From positions 259,226,392-259,290,391 of the forward strand of contig NC_090323.1 in NCBI RefSeq assembly GCF_040869045.1: a stretch of DNA of 64,000 nucleotides, written 5' to 3'. Shown here one piece after another: positions 1 to 9,855 of this stretch. Position 1 is the first letter of the stretch; each line of letters starts with the position of its first letter. A model generated the notes under the pieces. That model searched no databases, had not been told where the DNA came from, and saw nothing but the letters and a program-made list of their open reading frames with translations. Source of the DNA: Eurosta solidaginis. Lineage: Eukaryota > Arthropoda > Insecta > Diptera > Tephritidae. Made by a program: the position numbers and the translations under genes.

Positions 1-620
1 ATGTCGAAAGGGTTCCCAAATGATCCCGTATTAGTCGCGAAAAAGTCCCGAAATGACCCCGACGGGATCCCGGACGGATCCCGAAAACCATCCAGAAATG
101 ATGCCGGATGAGCCCCAAAATGATCCCGAAAAAGTCCCCAAATGATCCCGACGAGATCCCGGACGGATCCCGAAAACCATCCAGAAATGATGCCGGAAGA
201 GACCCCAAATGATCCCGAAAAAGTCCCCAAATGACCCCGACGATATCCCGGACGGATCCCGAAAACCATCCAGAAATGATGCCGGAAGAGCCCTCAAATG
301 ATCCCGAAAAAGTCCCCATATGACCCCGACGAGATCCCGCACGGATCCCGAAACCCATCCAGAAATGATGCCGGAAGGGTCCCCAAATGATCGCGAAATA
401 GTCCCGAAATGATTCAGGAATAGTCCCGAAAATGTTCCAAAATAACCCCAACGGGATCCCGGACGGATCCCGTAAACTATACAGAAATGATCCCGGAAGG
501 GTCCCAAAATGATCCCGAAATAGTCCCGAAAAAGTCCCGAAATTACCCCGGCGTAATCCCGGACCGATCCCGAAAACCATCCAGAAATGATCCCGGAAGG
601 GTCTCGATATGACCCTTACG
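1..620. repeat. 89-bp GATCCCG-rich satellite, block A
   Basis: This is a tandem array with an 89-bp period: the recurring GACGNGATCCCGNACGGATC core starts at about 61, 150, 239 and 328. Units are GC- and CpG-rich, unlike the AT-rich surroundings, and carry several internal GATCCCG and CCGAAA sub-motifs. The minus strand is nearly free of stops, so it yields long spurious Gly/Ser/Phe/Arg-rich open frames that I do not treat as genes. The block is cut by the window start and runs directly into the conserved tail module. The same block without truncation recurs at 33,670, 35,601, 37,173 and 41,399. Confidence 0.95.
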
Positions 621-1443
621 GGATTACAAATAAGGTGAAGCTAATTATAAAACCATGTTAATAAGGCAGCAGGCGCATTGGAGCGAATAAAAAGTTAGAT
701 AGAAACATACAGGTAAAGCTAATAAAAGCCTGCTAATAAAAACAATTGATGGAGGGCGGATGGCGGGAGTAGAGGAGAGGACCACTGATCGTTCCTCCAA
801 AATTGTCTAGATCTCGTTCTGTATGTACCAGATACCAAAAACTATTGATTTAGGAGAAAATTTAGATTGAGTTATAACAATTTATGGATTTTACACCAGA
901 GGGGGAGATAAAGGGGGGCGGGCGGAGGGTGTCACTGCTTACTTTGTAAGCCCTCGACTTATTTGACCCCTTGAGTCTGTGATATTGCTGAAGGCCAGTA
1001 TACGTAAAGTTATAATGTGTAAAAATTATGAAAAATAATTTCTCGAAGGGTCGTGGGACCCCCACCCCTCTTTCCATGTTCGAAAAAAATTTCGCTAGTA
1101 TACTACTGTCTGTGTCCCAAATTTCATCAAAATCCGTGTAGCCATTCTGGCGTGATTCAGTCGCAAAGACGAAAAAATATAATAATTAAATTATAACTGT
1201 TCCTAGGGGGCGGGAACCACGCCCCTTTTGAAAAATATATAGCTAGTAGATCCTTCTAGACTATTGGCTATATGTGTGCAAAATTTCATCCAAATCGGTC
1301 CAGCCGTTCTTGCGTTATTGAGTCACAAAGACAAATGTCTGGACAAACATCCAAACATCCAAACATCCAAACATCTAAACATCCAAACATCCAAACATCC
1401 AAACATCTTAACATCCAAACTTTCCCATTTATAATATATATTA
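621..1443 (+). repeat. Conserved tail module, copy A
   Basis: This is about 820 bp of non-satellite sequence that always follows the 89-bp array. Landmarks in order are GGATTACAAATAAGGTGAAG, a G-rich stretch near 905-930, a GGGTCGTGGGACCC hairpin near 1,046, two similar sentences containing AAATTTCATC and a GCCGTTCT box (about 1,120 and 1,282), and an (AAACATCC)n minisatellite. Four other forward copies begin at 34,793, 36,241, 40,096 and 44,816, and inverted copies lie at 4,590-5,344 and 48,759-49,528. It has no coding capacity that I can support. Its constant position beside the satellite suggests that satellite and tail move or amplify as one unit. Confidence 0.85.
1345..1416 (+). repeat. 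(AAACATCC)n 8-bp minisatellite, 9 units
   Basis: Nine near-perfect 8-bp units sit near the end of tail copy A, with two units ending in T instead of C and the last beginning TAA. The same minisatellite occupies the same position in the other tails with 5 to 9 units, which makes it a useful copy-specific marker. Confidence 0.95.
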
Positions 1444-1888
1444 GATTAGATATTAGATTAGATTAGTTAAGATATATTAGTAAATAGTCTGTAAGGAGGT
1501 TCTGATTGTCCTATAATATGAATAAATAAATAAATAAAATAATAAAATATTATTTTACCTTCCATTTGATACCCATGTCGTACAAACACATTCCAGGGTT
1601 ACCATAGGTTCATTTTCCTACATGGCAGTGCCCCGCTATCTTATCAAAATCATTAGTTTATCTTATTTAATGGTTAAATACGTCATTATAAGACAAATCT
1701 CATTTTATTTTTTTCTACTTTTTACAAAAAACATTTTGTGTTTGCATTTTTCTAAAAAGTTTCGACTATGACGAAGCACCCTGTATCTGTGACATTCTGA
1801 GCTTTCACACAATAAAACTTCAAATAATTAGCTTTCATTTGCATTTTAAATTTTTGAAATATCTTCATTGGTTCAAAAGTTATGATTT
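1444..1888. other. Inter-element segment with (TTAGA)n and a fragment of the 130-bp family
   Basis: A short degenerate (TTAGA)n tract occupies about 1,440-1,470. At about 1,555-1,630 there is a fragment of the 130-bp dispersed repeat (TTTGATACCCATGTCGTACA and the following ACATTCCAGGGTTACC text). From 1,640 to 1,888 the sequence is AT-rich and I recognise nothing. The whole stretch recurs at about 45,608-46,058, with one extra TTAGA unit there. Confidence 0.7.
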
Positions 1889-2614
1889 TTGGAAAGAAAA
1901 AACTCAAAAGGCGCCACTGTGCGTCGTTTGATAGTTAAGAAATATTTTTGGCCAAAAATGAATAAAGACATCAACACTTGGTCCAAAGAATGTATAAGTT
2001 GTCAAAAGGCGAAAGTATATCGTCATACAAAATCTCCAGTTGTGAAAATTCCTATTCCAAAAACTAGATTTGAACACATTCACTTAAATATTGTCGGACC
2101 CTTGCCTGTTTCAAAGGGATGTCGTTACATATTAACTATAATTGATAGATTTACACGTTGGCCAGAGGAATTCGCGCTAAGAGATATTTCTGCAGTTACG
2201 GTTGTAAATCAATTTTTTAAGGAACATATTTCACATTTTGGGGTTCCATTGGAAATAACAACGGATCAGGGATCTCAGTTTACTTCAAACTTGTTTTCAG
2301 AATTAACGAAACTTCTTAGAAGTCATCAAATAACGACTTCTTCTTATCATCTCCAAGCTAATGGAATGATAGAACGTTTCCATAGACAGCTTAAATCTTC
2401 AATAATGGCTAGGAATGAGTCCAGGGATTGGTATGAAGAGTTACCAATAGTGCTTATGCGTTTGCGATCGATTTTTAAGGAAGATATTTCGGCAACACCA
2501 GCTGAAATGGTTTATGGCCAAAATTTAAGATTACCTGGTGAATTATTCGTTTCAAATACAGAGAATGTAACTTCAACGGATGTTTTAAGTAGTTTGCGTG
2601 AATATTTAATCTGA
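1889..2614 (+). pseudogene. Ty3/gypsy-type integrase fragment, copy 1
   Basis: This 241-codon stretch matches the retroelement integrase that joins element cDNA to host DNA. A Cys-X2-Cys pair near residues 35-38 is the second half of the HHCC zinc finger; the His pair is absent because the fragment starts too late. In the catalytic core the second Asp (residue 126, TTDQGSQF) and the Glu (residue 162, GMIERFHRQ) are present and 35 residues apart, as in the D,D35E family. The first catalytic Asp, expected in LDIVGP, is Asn67 here. There is no credible start codon: the frame opens just after a stop at 1,883. It runs straight into the first 93-bp tandem unit and stops there. No protease, reverse transcriptase or LTR adjoins it, so it is a relic. 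A copy about 99% identical lies at 46,059. Confidence 0.9.
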
Positions 2615-2680
2615 TTTTATGGCAGTATACAATAGATCACATAATTAGTTTGCGAACAAATATAACTTAATAAGTGGGAT
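2603..2680 (+). repeat. First unit of the 93-bp tandem array (left of LINE)
   Basis: This partial unit begins with TATTTAATCTG, overlapping the 3' end of the integrase frame, and ends in TAAGTGGGAT. It is the left part of a 93-bp array whose remaining units are at 4,052-4,425; the array was split by the LINE inserted between them. Confidence 0.85.
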
Positions 2681-4051
2681 TGTTTTGGACAAGAAACTGT
2701 CCTGGAGACCCAATGTGGAAGATCGGGCCAGGAAGGCAGCCATTGCCTTGTACTGCTGCAGAGGAGCTATCGGGAAGAGATGGGGACTCTCGCCAAGAAT
2801 AGTACACTGGCTTTATGAGATGGTGGTCAAACCGATTCTGCTATATGGGGTGCTGGTCTGGTGGAAAGCACTGGACACGGCGAGCAAATCCAAAATGTTA
2901 GTGTTAGTTAGTGCAACGGACGGCGCTGATCGGTATCAGTGGCGCTCTCAGAACAACACCTACCTTGGCACTGAACGTCATGCCGAACATATACCCAGTA
3001 GATATTGCGGGAAAGGCGGCCGCGGCAAGGTCGTTGGTCAGGCTTCGTGATATGGGATATAGACTTTCTGACCGCGGACACTCTAGCCTTCTTACCAGTT
3101 TCGACTTCATCCCGGACAGAACAGACTACTGTATGCCGATAACTGCTCCCTATACAACCTTCACCCCAGAGAGAGAGGATTGGGGAAGAGGAATTATCTG
3201 GGGCATGGGATCGGTTAACTTGTTCACGGATGGGTCAAAGCTGGATGGAAAGGTTGGTGGGGGGTCTTTTGTCAAGAGCTAAATTTAAGCCGTAAGTTTA
3301 AGTTGGCTGATCACTGCAGTGTATTCCAAGCGGAAATTGCTGCGATTAAGGATGCGGTGGATGGAATGCTATCCAGTACTAACACGGTTAGGGAATTTAA
3401 CATCTACTCTGATAGCCAAGCGGCTATCAAGGCCTTGAGCTCAACTACAGTGAGATCGAGGGTGGTCTGGGAGTGCCTGACCTCGCTTGCGATTGCATCG
3501 AATTATTTTGCAATTAAGATTATCTGGGTCCCGGGCCATAGTGATATCCCGGGTAACTGTCAAGCGGATCTCTTAGCCTATACCACGTCTTGCAGGGTAG
3601 CAAGATCTTTCTGGCCAAAAGTGGATGGCATGAGGTCTGCTGAAATAATTGGGTTCACTAAGGCACACCTATCGATGGTCATTGGGGTTTTGACAGGGCA
3701 CTGTCCCATGGGTATCCATGCGGTACGTCTCAATATACTGGAAAATCCATCCTGCTGCAGCTGTATGGAGGATGATGAGGTGGAATCACCAAATCACTTT
3801 ATGCTTGATTGTCCAGCTTTTGCCAGAACTAGGCGAAAATACTTCAGTCGCGACTCACTTGGATCTCCCGAGGATATATCCAAAGTTGAGATCGGTATCA
3901 TTCGGAGCTTTATCGTTGCTACCCAACGATTCTCTAAGTAGCTAGATCTAAGTCACCGTTATTTTTTGGATATGTGGTATCACAACGGACCTTCGTGTTG
4001 TCCAAGTGAGCTATCCTTATCAGGGCAGCTACCACCTAACCTATCCTATCC
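2681..4051 (+). mobile_element. 5'-truncated LOA/I-type LINE, copy 1, with 10-bp target duplication
   Basis: The insertion is bounded by identical TAAGTGGGAT at 2,671-2,680 and 4,052-4,061, the target-site duplication inside a 93-bp array. The element keeps only the end of the reverse transcriptase, the RNase H domain and the 3' end, as expected when reverse transcription stops early. The 3' end is CTATCC-like simple sequence rather than a long poly(A). The identical insertion at 46,851-48,221 shows that it predates the large duplication. Confidence 0.9.
2685..3941 (+). pseudogene. LOA/I-type LINE ORF2 C-terminal part: RT end, RNase H and zinc knuckle
   Basis: The reading frame is the 3' part of a non-LTR retrotransposon polyprotein. 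It begins in the RT thumb (WGLSPRIVHWLYEMVVKPIL). RNase H follows, with its acidic residues visible as FTDGSK, FQAEIAAI, IYSDSQAAIK and WVPGHSDIPGNCQAD. The C-terminus carries a Cys-X2-Cys...His-X4-Cys motif (CCSC...HFMLDC near 3,755-3,810). Two frame breaks are visible, one near 2,900-2,911 and one near 3,255-3,265 in a G run, so no full-length product is possible. RNase H after RT points to the LOA or I group rather than Jockey, R1 or RTE. A related but distinct element occupies 59,881-64,000, where the same order of motifs can be followed. Confidence 0.88.
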
Positions 4052-4425
4052 TAAGTGGGATATGTGTGCTTTTCCGTATTTAATCTGGTTTTATGGCAGT
4101 ATGCAATAGATCAAATAATTAGTTTGGGAACAAATATTACTTAATAAGTGGGGTATGTGTGCTTTTCCGTGTTTAATCTGGTTTTATGGCAGTATACAAT
4201 AGATCACATAATTAGTTTGCGAACAAATATAACTTAATAAGTGGGGTGTGTGTGCTTTCCGTATTTAATCTTGTTTTATGGCAGTATACAATAGATCACA
4301 TAATTAGTTTGGGAATAAATATAACTTAATTAGTGGGGTATGTGTGCTTTTCATATTTAATCTGGTTTTATGGCAATATACAATAGATCACAATTAGTTT
4401 GCGAACAAATATAACTAAAAACAAA
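4052..4425 (+). repeat. 93-bp tandem array, four units
   Basis: Units start at about 4,052, 4,145, 4,238 and 4,330, giving a period of 92-93 bp. Each reads TAAGTGGGGTATGTGTGC, then TTTAATCTGGTTTTATGGCA, then ATTAGTTTG and a GAACAAATATAACT end. The left portion of this array is at 2,603-2,680. The array merges at its right end into the inverted spacer module. An equal array is at 48,222-48,595. Confidence 0.92.
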
Positions 4426-4589
4426 ATGTATTTTTAATTCGAAAAAACTGTATTGTACTATTAACGTAAGCGTGCCTTTCAAGTTTTCAGCTCATTTAGT
4501 TATTTTTTTTTAACTTGATAAGCAGGATAACGTAACTAGCCCATATATTTTATTTTCCCCTTGCGGACGGGGCCGTGGGTAAAGGCTAG
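4415..4589 (-). repeat. Spacer module, inverted partial copy
   Basis: This is the reverse complement of the start of the spacer that follows the tail at 37,004 and 40,885, ending at CTAGCCTTTACCC read on the minus strand. It is truncated relative to the 514-bp spacer at 40,885-41,398. Confidence 0.8.
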
Positions 4590-5344
4590 TATATATTATA
4601 AATGGGAAAGTTTGGATGTTTAGATGTTTGGATGTTTGGATGTCCAGACGTTTGTCTTTGTGCCTCAATCACGCAAGAACGGCTGGACGGATTTGGATCA
4701 AATATGGCACACATATAGTCAATAGTCTAGCAGGATCTATAAGCTATATATTTTTCCAAATGGGGAGAACCCCGCCCCCTAGGAACAGTTATACTTTCAT
4801 TACTATATTTTTTCTTCTTTGTGACTGAATCACGCCAGAACGGCCACACGGATTTTGATGAAATTTGGGACACAGCCAATAGTATACTAGCGAAATTTTT
4901 TTCGAGCATGGAAATAGGGTGGGGTCCCACGACCCCTTCGAACAATTACTTTTTAATAATTTTTATGCATTATAACTTTACGTATATTGGCCTTCACCAA
5001 TATTACAGATTAAATGGGTCAAATAAGTCGAGGGCTTACAAAGTGAGCAGTTACACCCTCCGTCCCCCCACCCTCCCCCCCTTCACTCCTCCTCTGGTGT
5101 AAAATCTATAAATTGTTTTAGCTCAATATAAATGTTCTCCTAAATCAATAGTTTTTGGTATCTGGCACATACAGATCGAGATCTAAACAATTTTGGAAAA
5201 ACGATCAGAGGTTCTCTCCTTCTCCTTCCGCTATCCGCCCTCCTTCAATAGCTTTTATTAGCATCACCTGTATGCTTTTTAGTAACTCTTAATTTGCTCC
5301 AACGCGCCTGTTGCCTTATTAACATGGTTTATAATTAGCTTCAC
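4590..5344 (-). repeat. Conserved tail module, inverted copy (right arm)
   Basis: Read on the minus strand this has the landmarks of the tail at 621-1,443 in the same order, including the GCCGTTCT boxes, the GGGTCGTGGGACCC-type hairpin and a shorter (AAACATCC)n (about four units at 4,613-4,644). By eye the similarity to the left tail is clearly lower than among the forward copies. With the inverted satellite stub at 5,345 it forms the right arm of a foldback-like structure. Confidence 0.85.
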
Positions 5345-5446
5345 ATTTTGAATGGTTTTCGGGATTTGTACGGGATCATTTCGGGGCTTTTTCGGAACTA
5401 TTTTGTTATCATTTTGGGACTCTTTCGGATCATTTAAGGACCATTC
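5345..5446 (-). repeat. 89-bp satellite, inverted stub
   Basis: About one unit of the 89-bp satellite lies in the opposite orientation to block A, with GGTTTTCGGGATT and CGGGATCATTTCGGG recognisable. It ends at TTCGAAACCGG, the same junction seen inverted at about 41,385 between a spacer and a satellite block. Confidence 0.8.
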
Positions 5447-6149
5447 GAAACCGGTATTTCAGCACACATGCCTTTTTAAATTAAAATTTGGTGTGTTTTT
5501 ATTTAATATCTAACACAACTTTTCCGTTATAATTTTGAGTTTTTTTAAATGAATCCTGTAACGAACTTTTATAACCATAATTACACTTTTTATAATATTT
5601 TAACCAACTAAACACCCGAGCGGCCGCCGTGGTGCGATGGTAGCTTGCTCCGCCTACCACACCGATGATCCGCCGTTCACGCCCCAGGAAAAGCAACATC
5701 AAAATTTTGGAAACAAGATTTTCCAACAAGGCCTAAAATCTCTTCGGAAGTTATCGCGCCTTACAATTATTTATTTTTTTTAAATATCCGAAAAAGCAAC
5801 AGTATTTTCATCTAAAAAATTCTCTTTGGTTTTCGCCAATTGTCATTTCACTCATTTGTTCTATGAATAGTAATTCCTTCACTCCTGTCATATAAATAAA
5901 TTTAACTTAAAAACAAAATGTATTTTTTTAATTCGAAAAAACTGTATTGTACTATTCACGAAATGCGTGCCTTTCAGGTTATGAACTCATTTAGTTCTTT
6001 TGTTTACTCTATTACAAAAATAAAATATATTAGACCATGATATTAGACAAAATAATTTTTAAACAGATAACTTGATAAGGAGGCTAACGTGAATAGCCCA
6101 TATATTTTATTTTCTCCATGCGGACGGGGCAGCGGGTAAAGGCTAGTAT
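5447..6149 (-). repeat. Spacer module, inverted, interrupted by a SINE
   Basis: This is the reverse complement of the spacer at 40,885-41,398, from the TTCGAAACCGG junction to GGTAAAGGCTAG. It is complete apart from a SINE inserted at 5,620-5,781. It encodes nothing recognisable. Confidence 0.8.
5620..5781 (+). mobile_element. tRNA-derived SINE, internally deleted, plus strand
   Basis: The 5' part, CGGCCGCCGTGGTGCGATGG with TAGCTTGCTCCGCCTACCAC following, resembles a tRNA head with A box and anticodon arm, and GCCGTTCACGCCCC occupies the B-box position. The 3' end is the CTTCGGAAGTTATCGCGCCT motif followed by an AT-rich tail. Near-identical 10-bp flanks, AAACACCCGA at 5,610-5,619 and AAATATCCGA at 5,782-5,791, look like a decayed target duplication. 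Compared with 6,838-7,190 it lacks the central body. Confidence 0.82.
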
Positions 6150-6812
6150 ATAAATAAATTAGCGACAGATGATATTCAGAGTCACCTTGGTCCAAATTTT
6201 GGTTGAAATCTCGAGAACGCCCTCACATATACAACTAGGGGCCACTTCCTTTTAAAACCTTCATTAATACCTTTAATTTGATACCCATGTCGTACAAACA
6301 CATTCTAGAGTCACCCCTGGTCCACCTTTATGGCGATATTCCGAAAAGTTGTCCACCTATAGAACTAAGGCTCACTGCCTTTTAAAATACGCATTAACAC
6401 CTTTCATTTGATACCCATATCGTACAAACAAATTTTAGAATCAGCCCTGGTCCACCTTTATGGCGATATACCTAAATGGCGTCCACCTATAGAACTATGG
6501 CCCTCTTAAAATACTCTTTAATACCTTCCATTTGATACCCATATCATACAAATACATTCCAGGGTTACCCTAGGTTCGTTTTCCTACATGGTGATTTTCT
6601 CTTATTTGGCAAAGGATGGAGGAAAATCTTTCCAAAAATCGTCACCCTTGGTCTACAATTTGGTCGATATTTCCCAAGCGTATGTGATATGGAATTAAAA
6701 ATCACTTATAAACCAACTACGAAAACCTACGAAACCAATGTAGCTAAGCTCTTAGCTGAGTATGTAATGTTCGGTTAGACCCGAACTTAGCCTTCCTTAC
6801 TTTAAATTTAAC
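6150..6812 (+). mobile_element. Dispersed CCACGCCCAC/130-bp-unit family, 3' part
   Basis: This contains about four units of the 130-bp repeat (TTTGATACCC..CGTACAAACA, then TCTAGAGTCACCCCTGGTCC, then TATGGCGATAT) followed by the family 3' end: CTTAGCTGAGTATGTAATG, the GTTCGG..CCGAAC hairpin and TTAGCCTTCCTTACTT. The unique 5' part of the family is missing, so it is truncated or recombined. It is absent from the equivalent place in the second large duplicate (about 49,885). Confidence 0.82.
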
Positions 6813-6837
6813 GAATATGTTAAAGATCAAAAAAATA

Positions 6838-7190
6838 AAATAAATGTAAGGCGCGATAACCTCCGAAGAGATCTAATTCCGAGCTTCTCTTCCAATTTGC
6901 GTCGTGCTCCTCTTGCTTTTCCCTACAAATTGGCCGGACGGGACCTACATGATTTATGCCGACTCCGAACGGCATCTGCAAGGAAGATGAGTTTTCACTG
7001 CGAGCTTTTCATGGCAGAAATACACCCGGAGCGTTTGCCAAACACTGCCGAGGGGCGACCCCGCTTAGAAAAATTTTCCTCTAATTGAAAAACCTTAATT
7101 GTAAAATTTTGATGTTGCTTGATTGGGTGTGAACCCAGGGCAATCTGTGTGGTAGGCGGAGCACGCTACCATCACACCACGGTGGCCGCC
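6838..7190 (-). mobile_element. tRNA-derived SINE, full-length-like, minus strand
   Basis: Read on the minus strand it begins GGCGGCCACCGTGGTGTGAT, with the A-box region GTGATGGTAGCG, a CTCCGCCTACCAC anticodon-arm-like segment and a GGGTTCACACCC B box, and ends with CTTCGGAGGTTATCGCGCC and an AT-rich tail. The head is most like a glycine tRNA (GCC) by eye. It has no protein-coding capacity; transcription would be by RNA polymerase III and mobilisation would need a LINE in trans. It is about 350 bp and the longest of three copies (others at 5,620 and 49,886). Confidence 0.85.
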
Positions 7191-7733
7191 AGAGATGAAC
7201 AGACGTTTAATTCGGTAACAATTTAACGTCCCATTAACACTAAATAAAAGATCTTGATTATGTCAACCCCCTAGGTTTCGAGCAGTGTTGTTGCTCAAAA
7301 TCTAGTGCACTGCCCCCACCTATGGTTTTGTGGTAGGAGAATACAATAGAACTAATTAGCTGTTTGAAAACAAATAGAATACGTTTGTCTATTTGTGTCT
7401 AAAAAATACAGTTTTTGTTCACATATCACATGATCGTTCTGAAATAAATAAATCTGTTTGTTCAATTTTTATTATACCTGAAACTTTATGAGGTAATTTA
7501 CCCAAAGACTTCCTCAAGCTATAAAGGGCGGAGTGGATAAAGTAATTAGCATTCACTTCAATTCATTTAACCTTGATTAAAAAGTGTTCTTATTCCTCAG
7601 ATCTAGAGGTAAAATCTTTTGTTTGTTTTTCATTCACACAAACAAATTTTTTATAAACAGAACAAATTCGCAATGCGCAGCTTTTATTTTATCCACGTGG
7701 TTTTAATTTGGAAACACTAGATATGGATATAGC
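7191..7733. other. AT-rich flank with a 250-bp segment repeated at 12,320
   Basis: From about 7,222 to 7,480 the sequence is similar to 12,320-12,545 in direct orientation, with shared text such as AAGATCTTGATTATGTCAAC and GGTTTTGTGGTAGGAGAATA. The rest, to the hAT left end, is AT-rich and I recognise nothing in it. The whole stretch recurs at 50,196-50,738. Confidence 0.65.
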
Positions 7734-7989
7734 CAGGCCCATCGAGAGGGGGATGGGGGGATTCCCCCTGGGCCCGCGTTTTCTGAGGGGGCCCGCGATT
7801 TAGAGGTACTAAGAATTTTTTTTTTATTCAGGAGAGTCTTTAGCTGTTCCATGTGCAATTTTTAAGCCGAATTTTAAAAGCAACGAATATCTGCATTTCA
7901 TTTTAATATTATAGTGAAGTGTGAAAAATAATTTGAAAAGTCCTTTTCCTTAAAATTTAATAATAGATATTTCATTTGGCAGCTGGCCC

Positions 7990-9780
7990 AAAACCATTCA
8001 GGTTCCGCATCCGCTTCGACTATTGATAATGATTTTTTGCCTGGGCCTTCCAACAGTGAGGAGACAATAAAAACATCAAACAAAAATGTATGTTTACAGG
8101 AATCCGAAACCGTAAAGTTTCGTGGTGACACTGATGAAGGTTCATCAACAAAAAATCTTCCAACAATACAACCAACTCTGCATCAAAGACCAGATTATTT
8201 AAACGACTTCGATATCGGCACTGCGAATAATGAGTTTTTGCGATCTGAAGAAGTCAACGTAATAATTCGTAGAGGTCATCAAAAGTGTGCTGTTATTTTT
8301 CCACGTGATTGTCAAGCATTTCCTATATCGTTGTTAAACAGAATCTTGCCAAATGGAGAGATGTGTGAGAAGAGTGTGACTGGTTAGTGTGGAGTGCCAA
8401 TAGCAATGCTTTTTATTGCTTACCATGTCGTTTGTTAAGCCCAATACTTTAAATCGACCTAAAATTTGTGGTCCTGGTGGATATTCGAAATTGTAGATGT
8501 GGAAGACGCTATAGGATAAACCGCCAGCACACGAAAATACTCAAGATCACACTAAATGTTATATTCAATGGCGATCTTTACAAAATCTAATTCAATAGGA
8601 GGCTACAATTGATACACTTCTCAATGAACAGCTAATCACTGAAACTCAAAAGTGGAAAGACATTTTATGTAGAATTTTGAACACTATTTTATTTTCAAAG
8701 TATATATCTTGGTTAACGAAACGATGGACAATTTTTGGGAATCTAAGATCTCATAAGCCCTTATGATCCGTTACTTAGAGATCATTTGGAGAAGGTTAGG
8801 ATTTTACAACAGCAGCACCAACGTTTACAAGTTCACTATCTTTCCCCAACATTCAGAACGAGTTTATAGAAATTTGTGCAAAGCACGTGAGGGAAACTAC
8901 ATTAGATCAAGGCAAGAAAGCCAAGTATTTTGCTATTATCGTTGATGCTATGCCTGATGCTAGTCACGTTGACCACGTTCATTTTGCGCTAACTACATTT
9001 CAATACGAAAGCAACAAATTTTACAACTCAAGAACGGCAGAATGTTGTACGGCTGCAATTACTCTCTTCGGAGTTGTACAAAAATGTTTTACTATTTTCA
9101 GCAGCACTCCACAACGATGGGACATCCTCAAAAAAAATGTACCGAGCTCTCTTCATAGTCTTTCACACAAAAGCCAAATTTGACTGCGCAAGCATACGGC
9201 GATGTTGCTGGCATTCTCAAGTACATCAACAAGTTCGGATGTATCTTGCTGTCCTCAGTTTGTTTCACAATACTGACTACCATTAATGAAAGAAACGTGA
9301 TCCTGCAAGCTAGAGACGCCACCATAGATGTTGAGGTACGACATTTAGATGCCTTATTAGCTGATTTGAAGTTGATGAGGAACCAATGGGAAGCAATTTT
9401 AAACGAATGCAAAACAGTTGCTATTCAATTGAACATCTCGCTAAAGTTTCTGGACATTCGAAAGAGAAAACCCAAAAGATGTTCTGAAGATAATTTAAAT
9501 GATATGATTACGGATGATTCAGGGTCTGATTTTGAAACCAATACATTCCTGGTGATTGTTGATTCGGTAATCACTGGCATTACTGAACGATTTGCAGCTA
9601 TGAGAAATTTGAGCTAGACGTTTTCCTTTTTGTTGCAATTTGTAGACATGGATGAAACTACGGTTCTGGCGAGCGCAGTCAAAATTTGTCGAAAAATACA
9701 AGTCGGATGTTTCTCAAAGTTTAGAATGCGAAATAATTCACTTGAAACACATTTACGAAGCAAATTTTGATAAAGGTCTG
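7990..9780 (+). pseudogene. hAT transposase, N-terminal to central part, decayed
   Basis: Fragments in several frames follow the order of a ZMYM1/hAT transposase. An acidic leader leads into a TTF-type zinc-finger region, with LPNGEMCE near 8,345-8,370 and, in another frame, DWLVWSANSNAFYCLPC just after it. A central block follows with NEFIEICAKHVRETTLDQGK and KAKYFAIIVDAMPDASHVDH (about 8,860-8,970). A later block has FSSTPQRWDILKK, and further on FAAMRNLS and the DMDE region. The catalytic middle that normally holds the GQGYD and NMSGKY motifs is missing between about 9,030 and 9,070, an internal deletion. Stops and frameshifts are frequent, for example near 8,385, 9,181 and 9,615. It cannot encode an active transposase. 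The duplicate at 50,995-52,785 carries the same lesions. Confidence 0.82.
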
Positions 9781-9855
9781 TCACTTTGGAATTGCTAAAT
9801 GCAATCTATGTTCAAAATCTGTATAAAATTTCCCCCAACATTTGTGTTGCTTTAC

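Noticed and set aside
1440..1475. (TTAGA)n as a telomere-like signal
   Set aside because: Only a few degenerate units, embedded between elements.
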